Notes under the pieces: model-generated
The model's database searches: none
The model's input: only the letters and a program-made list of their open reading frames with translations
What the model was told of the DNA's origin: nothing
Made by a program: the position numbers and the translations under genes
Source: an uncultured Selenomonadales bacterium
GTDB taxonomy: Bacteria > Bacillota > Negativicutes > Selenomonadales > Selenomonadaceae
Length of the DNA: 64,000 nt
Reading direction: 5' to 3'
Assembly: GCA_947165295.1 (NCBI GenBank)
Contig: CAMUZU010000008.1
Location: 1-64,000 of the forward strand
Part shown: positions 54,203 through 64,000 of the stretch, in pieces
Position numbering within the stretch: the stretch's first letter is position 1
How the letters are laid out: each line of letters opens with the position of its first letter

Positions 54203-55336
54203 ATGTTGAGAAAAATTTTTGTGACCGCGCTGATTTTGTTCGTGCTGACGAATTTTGCCTTCGCCGCCGAAAAGCAACCGAAAAAATCCGTGTGGCAACC
54301 CGAACTGCGCGTCGGCATCAAAAGCGACGTGACGCAAGTCGGTTTGAAAGTTTCAGCACCCTGCATTATGATTGACCCCGCCACGAAAAAGACGCTCAAG
54401 AAAATTCCCGCGAACAAAAATTTCGTCGTGGACTTCGCGCAGATGAAAACCAAGGCGGTTGAAATTCGTCCCGAAAAAATTCTGCTCAAAGACCTCAAGT
54501 CGACGATTGACGGTCGCGAATATTTCGGCGGCGTGCGCGTCAATAAACTCAAAGCGTCGTTGACCGTGATAAACCTCGTGCCGACGGAAGAATATCTGCG
54601 CGGCGTCGTCGGCGAAGAAATGTCCCCCGCGTACCCGTTGGAGGCCTTGAAAGCTCAAGCGGTGGCGGCTCGTTCGTTCGCGCTGAAAAATCGCGGGCGG
54701 CACGAAAAGGACGGCTACGACGTTTGCGCCACGACGCATTGTCAAGTTTACGCGGGCTTTGAAGACTTCGAGATTGTCAACAAAGCCGTCGACGAAACTC
54801 GCGGGCAAGTTTTGGTATTCAAAGAGAAAATCGCCGACGCAAACTTTCACGCGGATTCGGGCGGTATGACGGAGGCCGTCGCGGACGTTTGGGGCACGAA
54901 CGTTGCTTACCTTGTGCCCGTCAAAGAGTTGCTCGAACTTACCGCGCCGTGGACGAAGAAATTTTCCGCCAAAGATTTTGCGTCGCGCTTCGGTGACGGT
55001 TTCGGCGACTTGAAGTCAATCAAGCTGAGCAAGTTGACCGTCGGCAAGAAGTCGAACGATCGAACCGATTCCGGCCGCGTCAAAAGCGCGCAACTCGTCG
55101 GCACGAAAAAAACTTTGACCGTCACGGGCACCGACATGCGCAGAAAGTTTTCGTTGCCAAGCACGCTGTTTGACATGAAACTTGACGGCGGCGAAGTCGT
55201 CTTCACGGGCTACGGCAGCGGACACGGCGTCGGCATGAGCCAACAGGGCGCGAAGTCCTACGCCTTGAAAGATTGGAAGTTCGACAAAATTTTGTCGCAC
55301 TACTACAGCGGCACCAAACTCAAGAAACTTTATTGA
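54203..55336 (+). CDS. SpoIID/LytB-domain cell-wall protein
   Basis: 377 residues from ATG 54203. Signal peptide (FVTALILFVLTNFAFA). SpoIID catalytic region EEYLRGVVGEEMSPAYPLEA, KAQAVAARSFALKNRGRH, HCQVYAGFE, and the C-terminal GSGHGVGMSQQGAKSYA. These enzymes are lytic transglycosylases acting on denuded glycan strands. Here in a Gram-negative, so periplasmic. Confidence 0.9.
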   Translation: MLRKIFVTALILFVLTNFAFAAEKQPKKSVWQPELRVGIKSDVTQVGLKVSAPCIMIDPATKKTLKKIPANKNFVVDFAQMKTKAVEIRPEKILLKDLKSTIDGREYFGGVRVNKLKASLTVINLVPTEEYLRGVVGEEMSPAYPLEALKAQAVAARSFALKNRGRHEKDGYDVCATTHCQVYAGFEDFEIVNKAVDETRGQVLVFKEKIADANFHADSGGMTEAVADVWGTNVAYLVPVKELLELTAPWTKKFSAKDFASRFGDGFGDLKSIKLSKLTVGKKSNDRTDSGRVKSAQLVGTKKTLTVTGTDMRRKFSLPSTLFDMKLDGGEVVFTGYGSGHGVGMSQQGAKSYALKDWKFDKILSHYYSGTKLKKLY

Positions 55337-55351
55337 CGGAGGCGACTCACC

Positions 55352-56155
55352 ATGAAAAAATTTTGCCTGATGATTTTCGCCGTGCTGATTTTGTTGCCGA
55401 TTGCGCGACTGGAGGCCGGCCGCCTCGAAGACATTTCGGCACGCGGCACGATTCGTATCGGCACGACGGGCGATTATATTCCGATGTCGTATCTTAATCC
55501 CGCGACGGGACAATACGAAGGCTTCGACGCTGAATTGTCCGAAATTATCGCGGACTCGCTCGGCGTCAAAATCGAATACGTGCCGACGACCTGGCCGACG
55601 CTCACCGCCGACATGCTCGCGGGCAAGTTTGACATTGCGCTTTGCGGCATCTCAAGAAACTTTGCGCGGGCGAAGACGATGGCAATGAGCGACGCGTACG
55701 GCGAAGGACTTTTCGGCAAGACGATTCTTTGTCGCAAGGCTGACGCGAAGAAGTTTAAAACCGTCGCCGACCTCAACAAGCCCGACGTGCGAATCATGAT
55801 TAATCCCGGCGGCACGAACGAAAAATTTGCGCGGGCGAACTTGCCGAACGCTCAACTTATCGTCAACGACGCCAACGCCGAAATTCCGCTTGAAATTGCC
55901 GCGGGCAACGCCGACATCATGATAACCGAAACTGTCGAGGCGGTCAGTTGGGTCAAGCGCGAACCGAAACTTGCTGCGCCGCTTGTCACCGAACCGTTTG
56001 CGGGCACGCGACATTCGTGCGGTGCCCTCATGCAAAAAGGCGACCAAGAATTTCTCAACTACATCAACTTCGTGCTTGCCGAACTTCGCATGGACGGACG
56101 ACTTGAACAACTCGAAATTAAATATCTCGGAAGGAAACCACATGTTACTAAGTGA
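55352..56155 (+). CDS. Periplasmic cyclohexadienyl dehydratase-like / amino-acid binding protein
   Basis: 267 residues. Signal peptide then a type II solute-binding fold: [40 protein letters not shown], and [15 protein letters not shown], the latter typical of PheC-type dehydratases, with [12 protein letters not shown] near the end. PheC converts prephenate or arogenate to phenylpyruvate/phenylalanine in the periplasm; a binding-protein role remains possible since no permease is adjacent. Overlaps queA by 14 nt. Confidence 0.8.
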   Translation: MKKFCLMIFAVLILLPIARLEAGRLEDISARGTIRIGTTGDYIPMSYLNPATGQYEGFDAELSEIIADSLGVKIEYVPTTWPTLTADMLAGKFDIALCGISRNFARAKTMAMSDAYGEGLFGKTILCRKADAKKFKTVADLNKPDVRIMINPGGTNEKFARANLPNAQLIVNDANAEIPLEIAAGNADIMITETVEAVSWVKREPKLAAPLVTEPFAGTRHSCGALMQKGDQEFLNYINFVLAELRMDGRLEQLEIKYLGRKPHVTK

Positions 56156-57173
56156 ATTCGATTACGACTTGCCCGAAGAATTAATCGCGCAACGACCGAT
56201 TGAACCGCGCAACGCGTCACGGCTCATGGTGATTGACCCTGTGCGTCGGACAATCCGTCACGAAAAATTCTTCGACCTGCAAAACTTTTTGACGGCGGGC
56301 GACACGCTGATTTTCAACGACACGCGAGTAATTCCGGCGCGGCTTATCGGACACAAGTCCACGGGCGCACGCGCCGAAATTTTTTTGCTTCGACGACTCG
56401 ACGCCGTGACTTGGGAAACTTTAGTCAAGCCCGGCAGGAAAATCACACAGGGCGCAGAAATTTTTTTCGGCAACGAACTGAGCTGCCGCGTTGTCGACCG
56501 AACGAACTTCGGCGGGCGCATCGTCAAGTTCAAGTTCAACGGCGTGTTTGAAGAAATTCTCGACCGCTTGGGTGAAACTCCGCTGCCGCCGTACATTCAC
56601 GAAAAACTTGCCGACAGCGAACGCTATCAAACCGTTTACAATCGCGAACGAGGCTCCGCCGCCGCACCGACTGCAGGACTTCACTTCACGACGGAACAAA
56701 TGTCCGCGCTGAAAAATTTCGGCGTCAATTTGGGATTCGTCACGCTTCACGTCGGGCTTGGAACTTTCCGCCCCGTGCAAGTTGAAACGATTGAGCAACA
56801 CGAAATGCACGAAGAATTTTTTTCCGTGCCGCAGGAGACCGCCGACTTGATTCGCGACACCCGACAACGCGGCGGAAGAATTATCGCCGTCGGGACGACT
56901 TCACTGCGCACGTTGGAGGCGGCGGCACTCGACGAACAAACCGTTGCGACGGGCGCGAACTCGACGAAAATTTTCATCTACCCCGGCTACAAGTTCAAAA
57001 TCGTCGACGCGCTGATAACGAACTTCCACCTGCCGAAGTCAACGCTGTTGATGTTGGTCAGCGCACTTGCCGGGCGCGAATTCATCTTGCAAGCTTATCG
57101 CGAGGCCGTCGAACGTCGGTACAGATTCTTTTCGTTCGGCGACGCAATGTTTATCACGCACAGGGAGCTTTGA
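56142..57173 (+). CDS. queA: S-adenosylmethionine:tRNA ribosyltransferase-isomerase
   Basis: 343 residues from ATG 56142. [76 protein letters not shown] and [19 protein letters not shown] are all QueA hallmarks. Adds the cyclopentene ring in queuosine synthesis. Normally followed by tgt; here a three-gene cassette intervenes. Confidence 0.96.
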   Translation: MLLSEFDYDLPEELIAQRPIEPRNASRLMVIDPVRRTIRHEKFFDLQNFLTAGDTLIFNDTRVIPARLIGHKSTGARAEIFLLRRLDAVTWETLVKPGRKITQGAEIFFGNELSCRVVDRTNFGGRIVKFKFNGVFEEILDRLGETPLPPYIHEKLADSERYQTVYNRERGSAAAPTAGLHFTTEQMSALKNFGVNLGFVTLHVGLGTFRPVQVETIEQHEMHEEFFSVPQETADLIRDTRQRGGRIIAVGTTSLRTLEAAALDEQTVATGANSTKIFIYPGYKFKIVDALITNFHLPKSTLLMLVSALAGREFILQAYREAVERRYRFFSFGDAMFITHREL

Positions 57174-57175
57174 TT

Positions 57176-58972
57176 ATGGTTGGCTGGAACTTTCCGTCGA
57201 ACGGCGGCGGCGCGATTAACGGCGTGGCAGATTCGGGCATCGAAATTTTCCGCGGCAAAGAAATCCCGTCGTTGGCACGCGAGATCTGTCAAAATTCTCT
57301 CGACGCCGTCAATGACGAAAGCAAACCCGTGACCGTCGAATTTCAATGCCACGAAATTAACTCGACGGACTTTCCCGACGTTCGGAGCTTCCAAATGATT
57401 TTGAAAGCTTGCCTCAACTTTTGGAACAAAAAATCCGAAAAGACCGAGGCGTTCATCAAGCAGGCAAATCTTAAGCTGAGAAGTTCTCAAACCGCCGTCC
57501 TGCGAATCAGCGACTTCAACACCACCGGCCTTGCCGAACCGTTCAATCCACGCGCAATGACGGGCTGGAACACGTTGACGAAAATAAACGGCGGCGCAAT
57601 CAAATCCGACGACAAGGCGGGCAATTTCGGTATCGGCAAGAACGCGCCTTTTGCGAACTCTTTCTTCCGTACGGTTTGTTATCGCACGTTCAACACGAAA
57701 GGCGAACGCGCCGCGCAGGCAGTTGCCAAACTTGTCTCTTTCGATCTCGATTCTTGGAATGTCGCGGCGGGCACCGGCTACTTTGGCGACATGCAAGGCA
57801 ACATGCCCGTCACGTCGATAGCCGCGCTCGACAATATTTATCGGCGAACAAAAAGAGGCACGGACGTTTTCATTTACGGTTTCAACGGTCAAAGCGATTG
57901 GGCTACTGAACTTGTCGACGAACTGATTGAGAATTTCCTCGTCGCAATTTACCGCGACAAACTGCGCCTTAAAGTTCAGGACGCCGTGCTCGATAAGCAA
58001 AGCCTCGGCAAGTTTGTCAAGGATAACGCCGCCAATTACCACAAAATCTTGACGGGTAACGACGCGGTGAAAACTTTTGAGTTGCCGTTCCACGACATGG
58101 GCAAGCTTAAGCTCGGCGTTCTGCTCGACCCGACGGCGAAACTTAATCGGCGGGTTTTAATCGTGCGCAAGAGCGGCATGAAACTTTTTGAACTCGACCG
58201 ATTTTCGCGGACGTTAAACTTCACGGCTATTCTCGAACTCGACGGCTTTAAGCTCAACGCCTTCTTTCGACAAATGGAGACGCCCGACCACACCAACTGG
58301 GAGCCGACGCGTCACCCGACATTTCCCGCACGAGCCAAACAGTATCTGTCGGAGCTGAAACGTTGGGTGCGCGACACAATTTCAAAACTTGGCGCGGAAA
58401 ACACTTCCGACGAGGTCATCGTCAAAGGTTTGAGCCGAATGCTTGACTTCGACGACGCGGCTGTCGGCGGCAATTCAAATCGGGTTGAAACACTCGACAA
58501 TCCCGCGCCGCAAGAAAATTCTGTGCAGAAACTTTCGGGTGCAAACAACGACCCGCCAAAAATTTGGACTTTGGGCGGCTCCAACAATTCCGGAAATCAA
58601 AGCTCGAATGGTGCACGGCAACCAAAGCAGCCGCCGCGAAATCCTTCAGGCGAAAAAAAGTTCGTCATGCAGTCGGTTGCCTGCGACAAAGTTCGCGTGA
58701 TTAAAATCGGCGACAAAAAATATCGGCTGATTGTCCGCATTGACCGAAACATTTCACGCGGGCGGCTTGAAATTTTTGCCGTCGGCGAAAACGGCTCACG
58801 CGACAAACTTTCCGTCATGCGGGCACGTGCCGACAATCCGAACGTTCAAACGCTCACGGTCAACGACGATATCAAGTTCGCGAATCTGCGTGGCGGCGTC
58901 GATGCGAAAATCAGTTTTGAGCTTGCCGACGAAAAAAATTACGCGTTGGGAGTTGCCGTTTATGAAGATTGA
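57176..58972 (+). CDS. GHKL-type ATPase of unknown role, first gene of a cassette between queA and tgt
   Basis: 598 residues from ATG 57176 (GGGAG upstream; 2 nt after queA stop). An Hsp90/MutL-like ATP site: N-box EICQNSLDAV (36-45, Asn40), G1 ISDFNTTGLA with Asp113, G2 GNFGIGKNAPF (149-159). After about 450 the sequence becomes Asn/Gln/Pro-rich linker (NNSGNQSSNGARQPKQPPRN), then a beta-rich C-terminal domain. Not Hsp90, histidine kinase or MutL by layout. Proteins opening MVGWxFPSN with this N-box recur as unnamed ATP-binding proteins. Gene overlaps the next by 11 nt. Confidence 0.8.
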   Translation: MVGWNFPSNGGGAINGVADSGIEIFRGKEIPSLAREICQNSLDAVNDESKPVTVEFQCHEINSTDFPDVRSFQMILKACLNFWNKKSEKTEAFIKQANLKLRSSQTAVLRISDFNTTGLAEPFNPRAMTGWNTLTKINGGAIKSDDKAGNFGIGKNAPFANSFFRTVCYRTFNTKGERAAQAVAKLVSFDLDSWNVAAGTGYFGDMQGNMPVTSIAALDNIYRRTKRGTDVFIYGFNGQSDWATELVDELIENFLVAIYRDKLRLKVQDAVLDKQSLGKFVKDNAANYHKILTGNDAVKTFELPFHDMGKLKLGVLLDPTAKLNRRVLIVRKSGMKLFELDRFSRTLNFTAILELDGFKLNAFFRQMETPDHTNWEPTRHPTFPARAKQYLSELKRWVRDTISKLGAENTSDEVIVKGLSRMLDFDDAAVGGNSNRVETLDNPAPQENSVQKLSGANNDPPKIWTLGGSNNSGNQSSNGARQPKQPPRNPSGEKKFVMQSVACDKVRVIKIGDKKYRLIVRIDRNISRGRLEIFAVGENGSRDKLSVMRARADNPNVQTLTVNDDIKFANLRGGVDAKISFELADEKNYALGVAVYED

Positions 58973-59837
58973 CAACCGTCGACTGTTCACGTATCCCGTG
59001 CTTGCCGACGGGCGCGACGATTACAAAACTTGCAAGTTCACCGCCGACGTTGTGTCCTCGTTCGACGCGGCGAATAATCTTCGGCTTGAAGTTTCCTGTC
59101 AAACGAATTGCGCGGAAATTAATCGGCTGATTGCAAACGGCGACGCGGAATATCTTTTGCACGTCGAATGCCCGTCGACAATTTATCGCGGAGTCACGGC
59201 GCGCAGTGCAAAAAATTTTTCGTGCACAATCCCGCTCGATTGCGTGAGGAAAGAACTTGACATTACGGCTTTTGTCGTCCTTCGCCGCGACGTGAAAAAT
59301 TTTTTCTGCGACGATTGGAACGAAGATTTTTCGGGCTTGACTTTCAGCTTGTCGAAGGGCAGTCCGCTCGCTTACCGAAGATTTCAGCCGCTGATTTTGC
59401 CCGACGACGCGGACATCTTTAAAAATGTCGGCTCAATCTTCAGCGTGTACAAGAGGCCGCCCGACGCCGAAAAATTTTTCAAGCCGAATTTGGAAGACGA
59501 CAAAATCAAAATCGGGCTGAACGAGGATGATTACGCCGTCTATCGCCGACACTGCGACAACCCGACGATGCAACCGATTTTGAACGCGATGATAATTTTG
59601 CCGACGTTGGTTTACGTCTTCGAGGAACTCAAGCAACCCAACGCCATTGACAACCACGGTTCAAAACCTTGGTTCCTGTCAATCAAGGCGGCTTATCGAC
59701 GGCTCAACATCGACTTGATGGAATATCTTCTGCGCGAAGAAAAAACGTCGCTCGAACTGGCGCAGGAAATCATGAACTTGCCGCTGACCAAAGCTTTGGA
59801 AAGTATCGCGCACGTTTTCGACGCGGAGGACTCGTGA
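58962..59837 (+). CDS. Unknown protein, second gene of the GHKL cassette
   Basis: 291 residues from ATG 58962, overlapping the ATPase gene by 11 nt and the next gene by one base. Starts MKIDNRRLFTYPVLADGRDD, followed by a beta-rich region (FTADVVSSFDAANNLRLEVS) and a mostly helical C-terminus (NPTMQPILNAMIILPTLVYV). No signal peptide, no membrane helices and no recognised domain. The tight overlaps imply stoichiometric production with the ATPase. Confidence 0.72.
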   Translation: MKIDNRRLFTYPVLADGRDDYKTCKFTADVVSSFDAANNLRLEVSCQTNCAEINRLIANGDAEYLLHVECPSTIYRGVTARSAKNFSCTIPLDCVRKELDITAFVVLRRDVKNFFCDDWNEDFSGLTFSLSKGSPLAYRRFQPLILPDDADIFKNVGSIFSVYKRPPDAEKFFKPNLEDDKIKIGLNEDDYAVYRRHCDNPTMQPILNAMIILPTLVYVFEELKQPNAIDNHGSKPWFLSIKAAYRRLNIDLMEYLLREEKTSLELAQEIMNLPLTKALESIAHVFDAEDS

Positions 59838-60619
59838 TGGAAATTTGCTTTATGAAGAGCAATGCGCTTGACACGTTGAAGAACGACATGCCGCAGATTT
59901 TTGACAAGTATCTGACTGAACGCGACAATTCGTGGCTCGTCGAAGTTTGCGGCGAAAATCCCTTCGTGAAGTTCCGCGACGTGCCCGACTTTAAACTTGT
60001 CGTGCCGAACGAAACTTTGAATGTCGGCGAGGTTGACTTTGAAAACTGCAAGCGCGTTTACGAAAATCTTCACTTCCTGACCGACGCGCAGGCCGCCGAC
60101 GAAAGACTTTGGGCGGGGCTGTCTCACGGCGTGTTTTATGATTGCGTTCGACGACGTTACGGTTACGACACGAAAGAAACTCCCGCAGATGTTGACGTTT
60201 ACAAAACCGTCAAAGAGATCAAGAACCGATTTTTCTTAAACGGCAATTCGCAGGAAGCACTGGTGAAAAATATGACGGCTCGCTGTTGGTGGACGGGGCG
60301 CGTCTTTTACGACGAAGGCAACCGCAACCACTTCGCGAAGCTCGACTTGCTCGGCGCGAAGGATTTTTACACGAAAGTTTTTTCCACGTTGACTCGCGGT
60401 TTCGTCGCGAACCCGAAGCTGTTAAACGGCGTGGTTAAGTTTCTGCTCTACTGCAGGCGAAACGGCATCGAAGTCAACGCGGACAAAAATCTTCGTCCCG
60501 CGCTCAAAGAAGTCAACAAGGTCGGCGGCGCGTTGATTCTTGACTGCTTGACTGCCGACGAAGTTGCCGAAATAATGATTGCCTGCGTCAAAAATCAACC
60601 GAAAGTCGACGACACATGA
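59837..60619 (+). CDS. Unknown protein, third gene of the GHKL cassette
   Basis: 260 residues from ATG 59837. Contains HFLTDAQAADERLWAGLSHG and NMTARCWWTGRVFYDEGNRN, a Trp-rich conserved-looking core, and a helical C-terminus. No known domain is recognised. The frame stays open for 46 more codons after its TGA stop, see the adjoining entry. Confidence 0.72.
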   Translation: MEICFMKSNALDTLKNDMPQIFDKYLTERDNSWLVEVCGENPFVKFRDVPDFKLVVPNETLNVGEVDFENCKRVYENLHFLTDAQAADERLWAGLSHGVFYDCVRRRYGYDTKETPADVDVYKTVKEIKNRFFLNGNSQEALVKNMTARCWWTGRVFYDEGNRNHFAKLDLLGAKDFYTKVFSTLTRGFVANPKLLNGVVKFLLYCRRNGIEVNADKNLRPALKEVNKVGGALILDCLTADEVAEIMIACVKNQPKVDDT

Positions 60620-60760
60620 ACGGTCAAACTTGTTTCGCTTGACAACGACAGGACTCGCGATTATACATTAATCGACCGCTTCAACGCGCTTGTCGGCGAA
60701 CGAATAAATTCTGTGGTAACATTCAAGGACGGCAAATTTAAGATAACGGACATTCAATAG
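60620..60760 (+). pseudogene. In-frame open segment after the TGA of the third cassette gene
   Basis: Forty-six codons directly follow the TGA at 60617-60619 in the same frame and read like protein (KLVSLDNDRTRDYTLIDRFN, ALVGERINSVVTFKDGKFKI), ending with TAG at 60758. There is no ATG/GTG/TTG near its beginning. Either the third cassette gene has acquired a nonsense codon, or this is a relic of a fourth small gene. TGA readthrough is possible but unsupported. Confidence 0.4.
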
Positions 60761-60772
60761 GAGCTGGCGTAA

Positions 60773-61915
<1,143 letters not shown>

Positions 61916-61938
61916 ACGGTGACAACGTCAATCGCGAA

Positions 61939-61964
61939 AACTGTTCCCCCGCTTTTAAAGCGGG
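61939..61964 (+). repeat. AACTGTTCC-palindrome repeat, copy c
   Basis: AACTGTTCC followed by CCCGCTTTTAAAGCGGG, directly between the tgt stop and the duplicated tgt tail. Confidence 0.7.
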
Positions 61965-61966
61965 TC

Positions 61967-62107
61967 GGCTTGAGACTTCTGGCGTTGCACAATCTGCGTT
62001 ACCTGCAACGATTTACGGCGAACATGCGGCAGGCGATTCTTGCCGACAAGTTCAGCGAGTTCCGCGAGAAATTTTTTACCGCATACGTTCGCGGCGACGA
62101 AGCTTGA
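61967..62107 (+). pseudogene. Duplicated 3' end of tgt
   Basis: 141 bp repeat the end of tgt (61775-61915) at an offset of 192 bp, in the same reading frame ([16 protein letters not shown] ... YVRGDEA). The first 30 bp differ only by synonymous changes (for example TTA-TTG-GCA-CTG against CTT-CTG-GCG-TTG), and most of the rest is identical. An open frame from GTG 61919 reads through the palindrome repeat into it, but it has no ribosome binding site. Confidence 0.8.
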
Positions 62108-62183
62108 CTGTCGAAATGTCGCAGGTAACATTAACTGTTTACACGAATAATTTTTAACGCTTACGAAGGAGGCAACATTTCAC

Positions 62184-62489
62184 ATGGATAACGAAGCGAC
62201 GGCGGCTGTGGCAAACTTCGCGCCGATAGTGGTAATGCTTTTGATTTTCTACTTCCTGCTGTACCGCCCGCAAAAAAAGGCTCGGCAGGAACGCGACGCA
62301 ATGTTGAGCAGCTTGAAGATCGGCAGTCGCGTGATAACAATCGGCGGCATTTACGGGACGATTGTCGGTCTCACGAACGAAATTGTTCGCCTTAAGGTCG
62401 CCGACAACGTCACGATTGAAGTTGCCCGCGGCTCGATTAATGGCGTCGCGCCTGAAGTCAACTTGTCGAAAGGCGACGGCGATGACTGA
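62184..62489 (+). CDS. yajC: Preprotein translocase subunit YajC
   Basis: 101 residues. One N-terminal membrane helix (FAPIVVMLLIFYFLLYRPQ), then QERDAMLSSLKIGSRVITIG and GGIYGTIVGL. Typical tgt-yajC order. Stop overlaps the next gene. Confidence 0.94.
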   Translation: MDNEATAAVANFAPIVVMLLIFYFLLYRPQKKARQERDAMLSSLKIGSRVITIGGIYGTIVGLTNEIVRLKVADNVTIEVARGSINGVAPEVNLSKGDGDD

Positions 62490-63120
62490 CGACGTTCAGA
62501 CGTTGAAGAAACATTTGCGGCGCGAATTTCTGTCGCGACGGGCACGAATCCCGCGTAATGAACGTGACCGAATCAGCCGCTTGCTCGTGCAGAAATTTTT
62601 GGCGACGGAACTTTATCGCGAAGCAAAAATCCTCATGGCGTACGCGTCGCGCCCCGACGAACTTCAGTTGACCGAACTTTTCAGCGCGTGCTTTGCGGAC
62701 GGAAAAACTTTGGCGATACCTTTAATCGTCGGCAAAGGCGAAATGCGTGCGGTCGTCGTGCCGAACTTCGACTCGTTGGAGTTGGGCGCGTTCAACATTT
62801 TCACCGTCAAGCCCGAACTTCGCCGTTTCGTCGACGCGGCGGACATTGACTGCGTGATTGTCCCCGGTGCGGCATTTGACGTGCGCGGCGGGCGACTCGG
62901 TCTCGGCGGCGGCTATTACGACAGATTTTTGTTGCAGGCCGTCAAAGCGCATAAGATTGCCTTCGCTTACGATTTTCAGCTCGTCAACAATTTGCCGACC
63001 GAATTCCACGACACGAAGATTGATTCGGTCTTGACGCCCAAGTTCTACTGGCACACCGTCGACGACCAAAAGTTTCGCGAAATGGCGTCACCTTTGACCG
63101 CAAAAAATTCAGACATTTGA
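62482..63120 (+). CDS. 5-formyltetrahydrofolate cyclo-ligase
   Basis: 212 residues from ATG 62482, overlapping yajC by 8 nt. LRREFLSRRARIPRNERDRI, the phosphate motif RLGLGGGYYDRFL near residue 140, and VPGAAFDVRGGRLG. Recycles 5-formyl-THF to methenyl-THF using ATP. The ending MASPLTAKNSDI is slightly extended. Confidence 0.92.
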   Translation: MTDDVQTLKKHLRREFLSRRARIPRNERDRISRLLVQKFLATELYREAKILMAYASRPDELQLTELFSACFADGKTLAIPLIVGKGEMRAVVVPNFDSLELGAFNIFTVKPELRRFVDAADIDCVIVPGAAFDVRGGRLGLGGGYYDRFLLQAVKAHKIAFAYDFQLVNNLPTEFHDTKIDSVLTPKFYWHTVDDQKFREMASPLTAKNSDI

Positions 63121-63195
63121 CAAACTCGCCGTCGCGCAGTATATTACGCGGCGGTTTTTGATTGACGTTGTTTATCGACGCAGTAACTCAAAAAC

Positions 63196-63302
63196 CCGGC
63201 CGTCATGGATGACGGCCGCAACCGCCTGCGCGTGATGCCGGAAGCATCACAGCAGGCGCGGCTTTCTTTGGTTACTTTCTTTCGCCGCCGAAAGAAAGTA
63301 AC
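63196..63302 (+). repeat. Three-hairpin intergenic repeat, copy 7
   Basis: Hairpin A identical to copy 1; hairpin B GATGC-CGGAA-GCATC inside CCTGC/GCAGG; hairpin C ACTTTCTTT/AAAGAAAGT. Confidence 0.9.
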
Positions 63303-63354
63303 GTTGAACGCGTTTCAAGACTTTTTCAGCGGCGTGTGCAATAATGCGCGGCGA

Positions 63355-63465
63355 AAAATTTTCTGTCAATTGAAAGGAGTGAATGCTGCTCCGAAGGCAA
63401 AGCGGCGACCTATTCGGTCGTCCTGCTCGGGACGCAACTTGGGTGTTGCGTTAAGCGGCGGAATG
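63355..63465 (+). promoter_or_regulatory. Possible structured leader of the 3D-domain gene
   Basis: The 5' region contains two clear hairpins, CGACC-TATTC-GGTCG and ACGCAAC-TTGGGT-GTTGCGT, with Gly/Cys-rich flanks before the start codon. A TGnCAATAAT-type -10 lies near 63341. 3D-domain genes are often preceded by a c-di-AMP (ydaO) riboswitch in Firmicutes, but I cannot match its consensus here. Confidence 0.4.
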
Positions 63466-64000
63466 ATGAAGCGAAACATATTCAAGACATTTGCAAACCT
63501 CAACAGAAAAATCGCGCTGTGTTTGATTCTTGCGGGCTTTACGGCGATGAACACGGGCTTTACCGAAAACGGACCCGAAACTCAAAGCGCAGTCGAAGCC
63601 GAAGCCGAAATCGAACAGACAAGCGCAACCGAACCGACGGCAATCGCTGTCGGCGAAAACGGACGAATCAAAGTAAGCGAAGACGACGAACTTTCCAAAG
63701 CGTTCGCTCAGCTGGTCGAGAATTCGCAGGACGTGAACGCGGCGGTCGAAACTCCGTCAAACGAAACTCAGCCGGTTGAAACTCCGTCAGACGAAATTCA
63801 AGCGGCGGATGCGTCGACGATTGAAATTGTCGAACCCGTCGAAGAAGTTCCCGAAAACGTCATCGACACGGGACGCGGCCTTGTGCAGTACACGCAAATG
63901 TACGGCATGGAAGCGACGGCGTATCTTCCCACCGACGGCAGCGCGGAAGGCTTGACGGCAATGGGCATTCCCGCAACTTACGGCATTGTCGCGGTTGACC
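63466..64000 (+). CDS. 3D-domain cell-wall protein, 3' truncated
   Basis: 178 codons are inside the window, from ATG 63466. N-terminal hydrophobic segment (KIALCLILAGFTAMNTGFT), an acidic linker of about 100 residues with a repeated VETPSNETQP/VETPSDEIQA unit, then the beginning of a 3D domain (MEATAYLPTDGSAEGLTAMG, then PATYGIVAVD). The domain is a peptidoglycan-active double-psi barrel related to lytic transglycosylases and resuscitation factors; its catalytic aspartates lie mostly beyond the right edge. Confidence 0.85.
   Translation, partial: MKRNIFKTFANLNRKIALCLILAGFTAMNTGFTENGPETQSAVEAEAEIEQTSATEPTAIAVGENGRIKVSEDDELSKAFAQLVENSQDVNAAVETPSNETQPVETPSDEIQAADASTIEIVEPVEEVPENVIDTGRGLVQYTQMYGMEATAYLPTDGSAEGLTAMGIPATYGIVAVD

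Noticed and set aside
63355-63465. ydaO c-di-AMP or GEMM c-di-GMP riboswitch
   Set aside because: Some short words are similar, but the conserved core sequences and pairing order could not be matched by eye.

Overview
The window reads as a chromosomal segment of a Gram-negative member of the Firmicutes, most likely Negativicutes (Selenomonadales/Veillonellales). The reasons are: a biotin-dependent methylmalonyl-CoA decarboxylase locus; a full Kdo and LPS-transport operon (kdsB-kdsA-kdsD-kdsC, an LpxL-type acyltransferase, lptC-lptA-lptB and one LptF/G-type permease); flagellins; a cysteine phytase of the Selenomonas type; and Firmicutes-type genes such as SpoIID/LytB, a 3D-domain protein and DhaKLM. 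These identifications come from reading the translations; no database search was run.

Layout. 1-1360: end of the decarboxylase operon (mmdA 3' part, a 45-residue subunit, the biotin carrier). 1377-7532: two large flagellin-like genes on the minus strand, one with a one-base frameshift, separated by a 39-codon head-to-tail fusion ORF. 7627-12300: acetyltransferase, split chromate transporter, VWA/HTH pair, a small Cys-rich gene, VanX-type dipeptidase. 12421-13560: glycerate kinase. 13600-17960: decayed tail/baseplate region of a contractile-tail prophage. 18158-20177: dhaKLM. 20543-23436: minus-strand operon of cysteine phytase, transglutaminase-like protein and PTS EIIBC. 23558-27523: sigma-70 family factor plus RecQ-like helicase. 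27693-29671: thioredoxin reductase, two glutaredoxins, glutathione peroxidase. 29739-30965: S41 protease. 31053-40966: Kdo/lipid A/Lpt operon with two QueC-like ATP-pyrophosphatase paralogues inside it. 41160-46938: rnhB, a nuclease-like unknown, ychF, a CsoR-type repressor, tcdA, an FtsZ homologue. 47232-50222: EamA transporter, two RimI-like acetyltransferases, tsaB, tsaE. 50393-56155: unknown protein, FAD oxidoreductase, GT-C-like membrane protein, SpoIID, PheC-like protein. 56142-63120: queA, a three-gene cassette led by a GHKL ATPase, tgt, yajC, 5-formyl-THF cyclo-ligase. 63466-64000: start of a 3D-domain cell-wall protein.

Most noteworthy: (i) a roughly 105-bp intergenic element in seven copies whose three hairpins show compensatory base changes; (ii) the GHKL-ATPase three-gene cassette between queA and tgt; (iii) the tandem QueC-like pair in the LPS operon; (iv) three cases of short duplicated gene ends (flagellin, Cys-rich gene, tgt), which suggest a recurrent local duplication process. 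No tRNA, rRNA or CRISPR array was seen.
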